Positions 22,026-23,368 of a stretch of DNA of 23,368 bases are shown here, piece by piece. The notes below the pieces were generated by a model, which saw only the letters and a list, made by a program, of their open reading frames with translations, made no database searches and had not been told where the DNA came from. Numbering within the stretch: the first letter of the stretch is position 1; each line of letters begins with the position of its first letter. Position numbers and translations under genes: made by a program. Origin of the DNA: AP-16 sp036395835 (GTDB lineage Bacteria > Pseudomonadota > Alphaproteobacteria > Rhizobiales > Xanthobacteraceae); NCBI GenBank assembly GCA_036395835.1, contig DASWCW010000098.1:1-23368 (forward strand), given 5' to 3'.

Positions 22026-22889
22026 TTGCCCGCGCCCGTTCTGGTCGATGGCTTTTCCGCGCTGGCGCCCGGCTATGACGCGGTGCTGTGCGACGTCTGG
22101 GGCGTGGTGCACAACGGCGTCGCCGCGCTGGCGCCGGCGGGCGAGGCGCTCACGCGCTTCCGCGATGCCGGCGGCACCGTGCTGCTCGTTTCCAATGCGC
22201 CGCGGCCGGGCGCCGCCGTGACCCGGCTGCTCGACCGCTTCGGCGTGCCGCGCTCCGCCTATGACGATATCATCACGTCGGGCGACCTCACCCGCGAGTT
22301 CGTCGCCTCGCATCCGAGCCGATGCGTGTACCACGTCGGGCCGGAGCGGGACCGAGGCATCTTTGCCGGGCTCGAGCTGCGGTTCGGCCCGGCCGAAGCC
22401 GCCGATTACGTTATTTGCACCGGCCTGTTCGACGACGAGCGCGAGACGCCGGAGGACTATCGCGGGATGCTGCAGCGGATGCGCGCCAGAGGCCTGCTGT
22501 TCCTGTGCGCCAATCCGGATCTCGTCGTCGAGCGCGGCGACCGGCTGATCTATTGCGCCGGGGCCATCGCCGATTTGTATGCGCAGCTCGGCGGCGAGGT
22601 GGTCTACGCCGGCAAGCCGCATCGCCCGATCTATGACGCGGCCCTGGCCAGGATCGCCGCGGCGCGCGGCGCGCCGATCCCGGCCGCGCGGGTGCTGGCG
22701 ATCGGCGATTCGATCCGCACCGATCTTGCCGGCGCGGCCGCGCTCGGGATCGACGGCATCTTCATCACGCGGGGGATTCACGCCGAAGAGCTCGGCCATC
22801 GCGACGATCCGGACCTCGACCGGCTCGGCCGCTTCTTCGCCGCGGCGGGCGTGACCCCGAAGGCGGTGATGCGGCAACTGGCGTGGTGA
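22026..22889 (+). CDS. HAD class IIA hydrolase (TIGR01459-type)
   Basis: A 287-aa HAD-superfamily phosphatase of the NagD/IIA group found in alphaproteobacteria. Motif I is VLCDVWGVVHNG with nucleophile Asp23 and W two residues on in place of the usual second Asp, as is normal in this subfamily. Motif II is VSNAPRPG, the Lys is in VYAGKPHRPIYD and motif IV is AIGDSIRTDLAGA. A Rossmann cap lies between. It probably dephosphorylates a small cytoplasmic metabolite. TTG 22026 is chosen because the family starts just before this point, with GAGAGGCGA upstream. No in-frame ATG would preserve Asp23. It is 15 bp after the EAL-like gene and likely co-transcribed. Confidence 0.87.
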   Translation: MPAPVLVDGFSALAPGYDAVLCDVWGVVHNGVAALAPAGEALTRFRDAGGTVLLVSNAPRPGAAVTRLLDRFGVPRSAYDDIITSGDLTREFVASHPSRCVYHVGPERDRGIFAGLELRFGPAEAADYVICTGLFDDERETPEDYRGMLQRMRARGLLFLCANPDLVVERGDRLIYCAGAIADLYAQLGGEVVYAGKPHRPIYDAALARIAAARGAPIPAARVLAIGDSIRTDLAGAAALGIDGIFITRGIHAEELGHRDDPDLDRLGRFFAAAGVTPKAVMRQLAW

Positions 22890-22897
22890 GCATCCGT

Positions 22898-23013
22898 ACC
22901 TCCCCGGAGGGAAGGTCGCCGGACGGAAGTCCGGCGGGTGGGGCGAGCGCTGAATTGGACCCCACCCCGGCAGCTCGCGTGCGCTCGCTGCCGACCCTCC
23001 CCTGAGGGGAGGG
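22898..23013. repeat. Cluster of five hairpins between convergent genes
   Basis: Within about 115 bp lie: ACCTCCCC/GGAGGGAAGGT (22898-22916, imperfect); CGCCGGAC-GGAA-GTCCGGCG (22917-22936, perfect, tetraloop); GGGTGGGG (22936-22943) with CCCCACCC (22960-22967); GGCAGC (22969-22974) with GCTGCC (22987-22992); and CCCTCCCC-TGA-GGGGAGGG (22995-23013, perfect). It lies between the HAD gene and the oppositely directed CheY gene and probably ends transcription from both sides. Palindromic mosaics of this type are common intergenic repeats in alphaproteobacteria. Confidence 0.85.
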
Positions 23014-23025
23014 AAACCGCGAAAC

Positions 23026-23368
23026 CTAGGCCGCGAACACCGTCTCGATTTTGGATTTCAGCGTCTGCGCGTTGAACGGCTTGACGATGTAATTGTTGAC
23101 GCCGGCCTTCTTCGCCGCGATCACGTTGTCGGTCTTGGATTCCGCCGTGACCATGATGAACGGCGTCCCGGCGAGATTGGGATCGCCGCGGATTTCCTTG
23201 AGCAGGTCGTAGCCGCTCATCGGCTCCATGTTCCAATCGGAGATCACCAGGCCGTAGCGCCTGCCGCGCATTTTCGAGAGCGCCGAGGCCCCGTCCGAGG
23301 CGTCGTCGATGTTTTCGAACCCGAGCTGCTTGAGCAGGTTGCGGATGATGCGGATCATGGTGTTGTAA
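23026..23368 (-). CDS. CheY-like response regulator receiver (partial, runs off the window)
   Basis: A stand-alone receiver domain. The visible 113 residues, read from the window edge, begin YNTMIRIIRNLLKQLGFENI, so the true start (and the acidic Asp pair before it) lies beyond 23368. The phosphoacceptor Asp is in LVISDWNMEPMSGYDLL, the switch Thr in IMVTAESKTDN and the conserved Lys in YIVKPFNAQTLKSKIETVFA. It lacks an output domain, so it acts as a CheY/DivK-type shuttle phosphoprotein, likely in chemotaxis or a related phosphorelay. The ATG at 23358 is internal. It converges on the HAD gene through the hairpin cluster. Confidence 0.95.
   Translation of the reverse strand, partial: YNTMIRIIRNLLKQLGFENIDDASDGASALSKMRGRRYGLVISDWNMEPMSGYDLLKEIRGDPNLAGTPFIMVTAESKTDNVIAAKKAGVNNYIVKPFNAQTLKSKIETVFAA

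Noticed and set aside
18441..22877. A 1478-codon open frame on the minus strand
   Set aside because: It is antisense to the aminotransferase, EAL-like and HAD genes, has the Arg/Asp/His-rich composition of GC-rich shadow frames and no recognisable domain.

Overview
The window comes from a GC-rich alphaproteobacterium, most likely a Hyphomicrobiales member near Bradyrhizobium, Rhodopseudomonas or Pseudolabrys. The basis is a hisS / hisZ-hisG arrangement with a long (326 aa) HisG followed by the Bradyrhizobium-type C-terminal extension, a DUF2076 protein, a stand-alone CheY of the rhizobial type, and very strong GC3 bias in the right two thirds. This placement is an inference from gene content and remembered family sequences. 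I could not run a search.

The window has two parts. Roughly the first 8 kb is accessory DNA, with lower and uneven GC, broken genes and mobile-element genes. It holds a GYD-domain protein, a class III nucleotide cyclase fused to TolB-like and TPR regions, a decayed IS110-type transposase joined to an unknown remnant, an unrecognised 237-aa protein, and then a compact cassette (about 4.2 to 8.0 kb). The cassette carries a DnaB/RepA-like (AAA_25) ATPase interrupted by one in-frame TGA, a 60-aa ORF built over a 9-bp tandem repeat inside a near-perfect 22-bp inverted repeat, an AAA+ ATPase resembling the T4 gp44 sliding-clamp loader but lacking its collar domain, and, on the opposite strand, a P4-type tyrosine integrase followed by a small membrane protein. 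The genes of the cassette are chained by stop/start overlaps. At about 8.0 kb the element abuts an L,D-transpeptidase gene that has lost its 5' part, which marks the junction with the chromosome.

The remaining 15 kb looks like ordinary chromosome. It runs: DUF2076 protein, ChbG/HpnK-type deacetylase and GtrB-like glycosyltransferase (one strand) opposite a GtrA-like flippase; a second, AT-richer L,D-transpeptidase; then a six-gene minus-strand series of hisS, alpha/beta hydrolase, GST, hisZ, hisG and a PaaI-like thioesterase; a beta-alanine:pyruvate-type aminotransferase converging on a GNAT acetyltransferase; a membrane-anchored protein with a degenerate EAL domain; a HAD-IIA phosphatase; a cluster of hairpins; and a CheY receiver running off the right edge.

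The most unusual feature is the cassette at 4.2 to 8.0 kb. A DnaB/RepA-like ATPase, a phage-type clamp-loader ATPase, an iteron-like repeat and an integrase together suggest a small integrative element with its own replication module. The nonsense codon, the missing collar domain and a substituted catalytic lysine in the integrase suggest that this copy is decaying.
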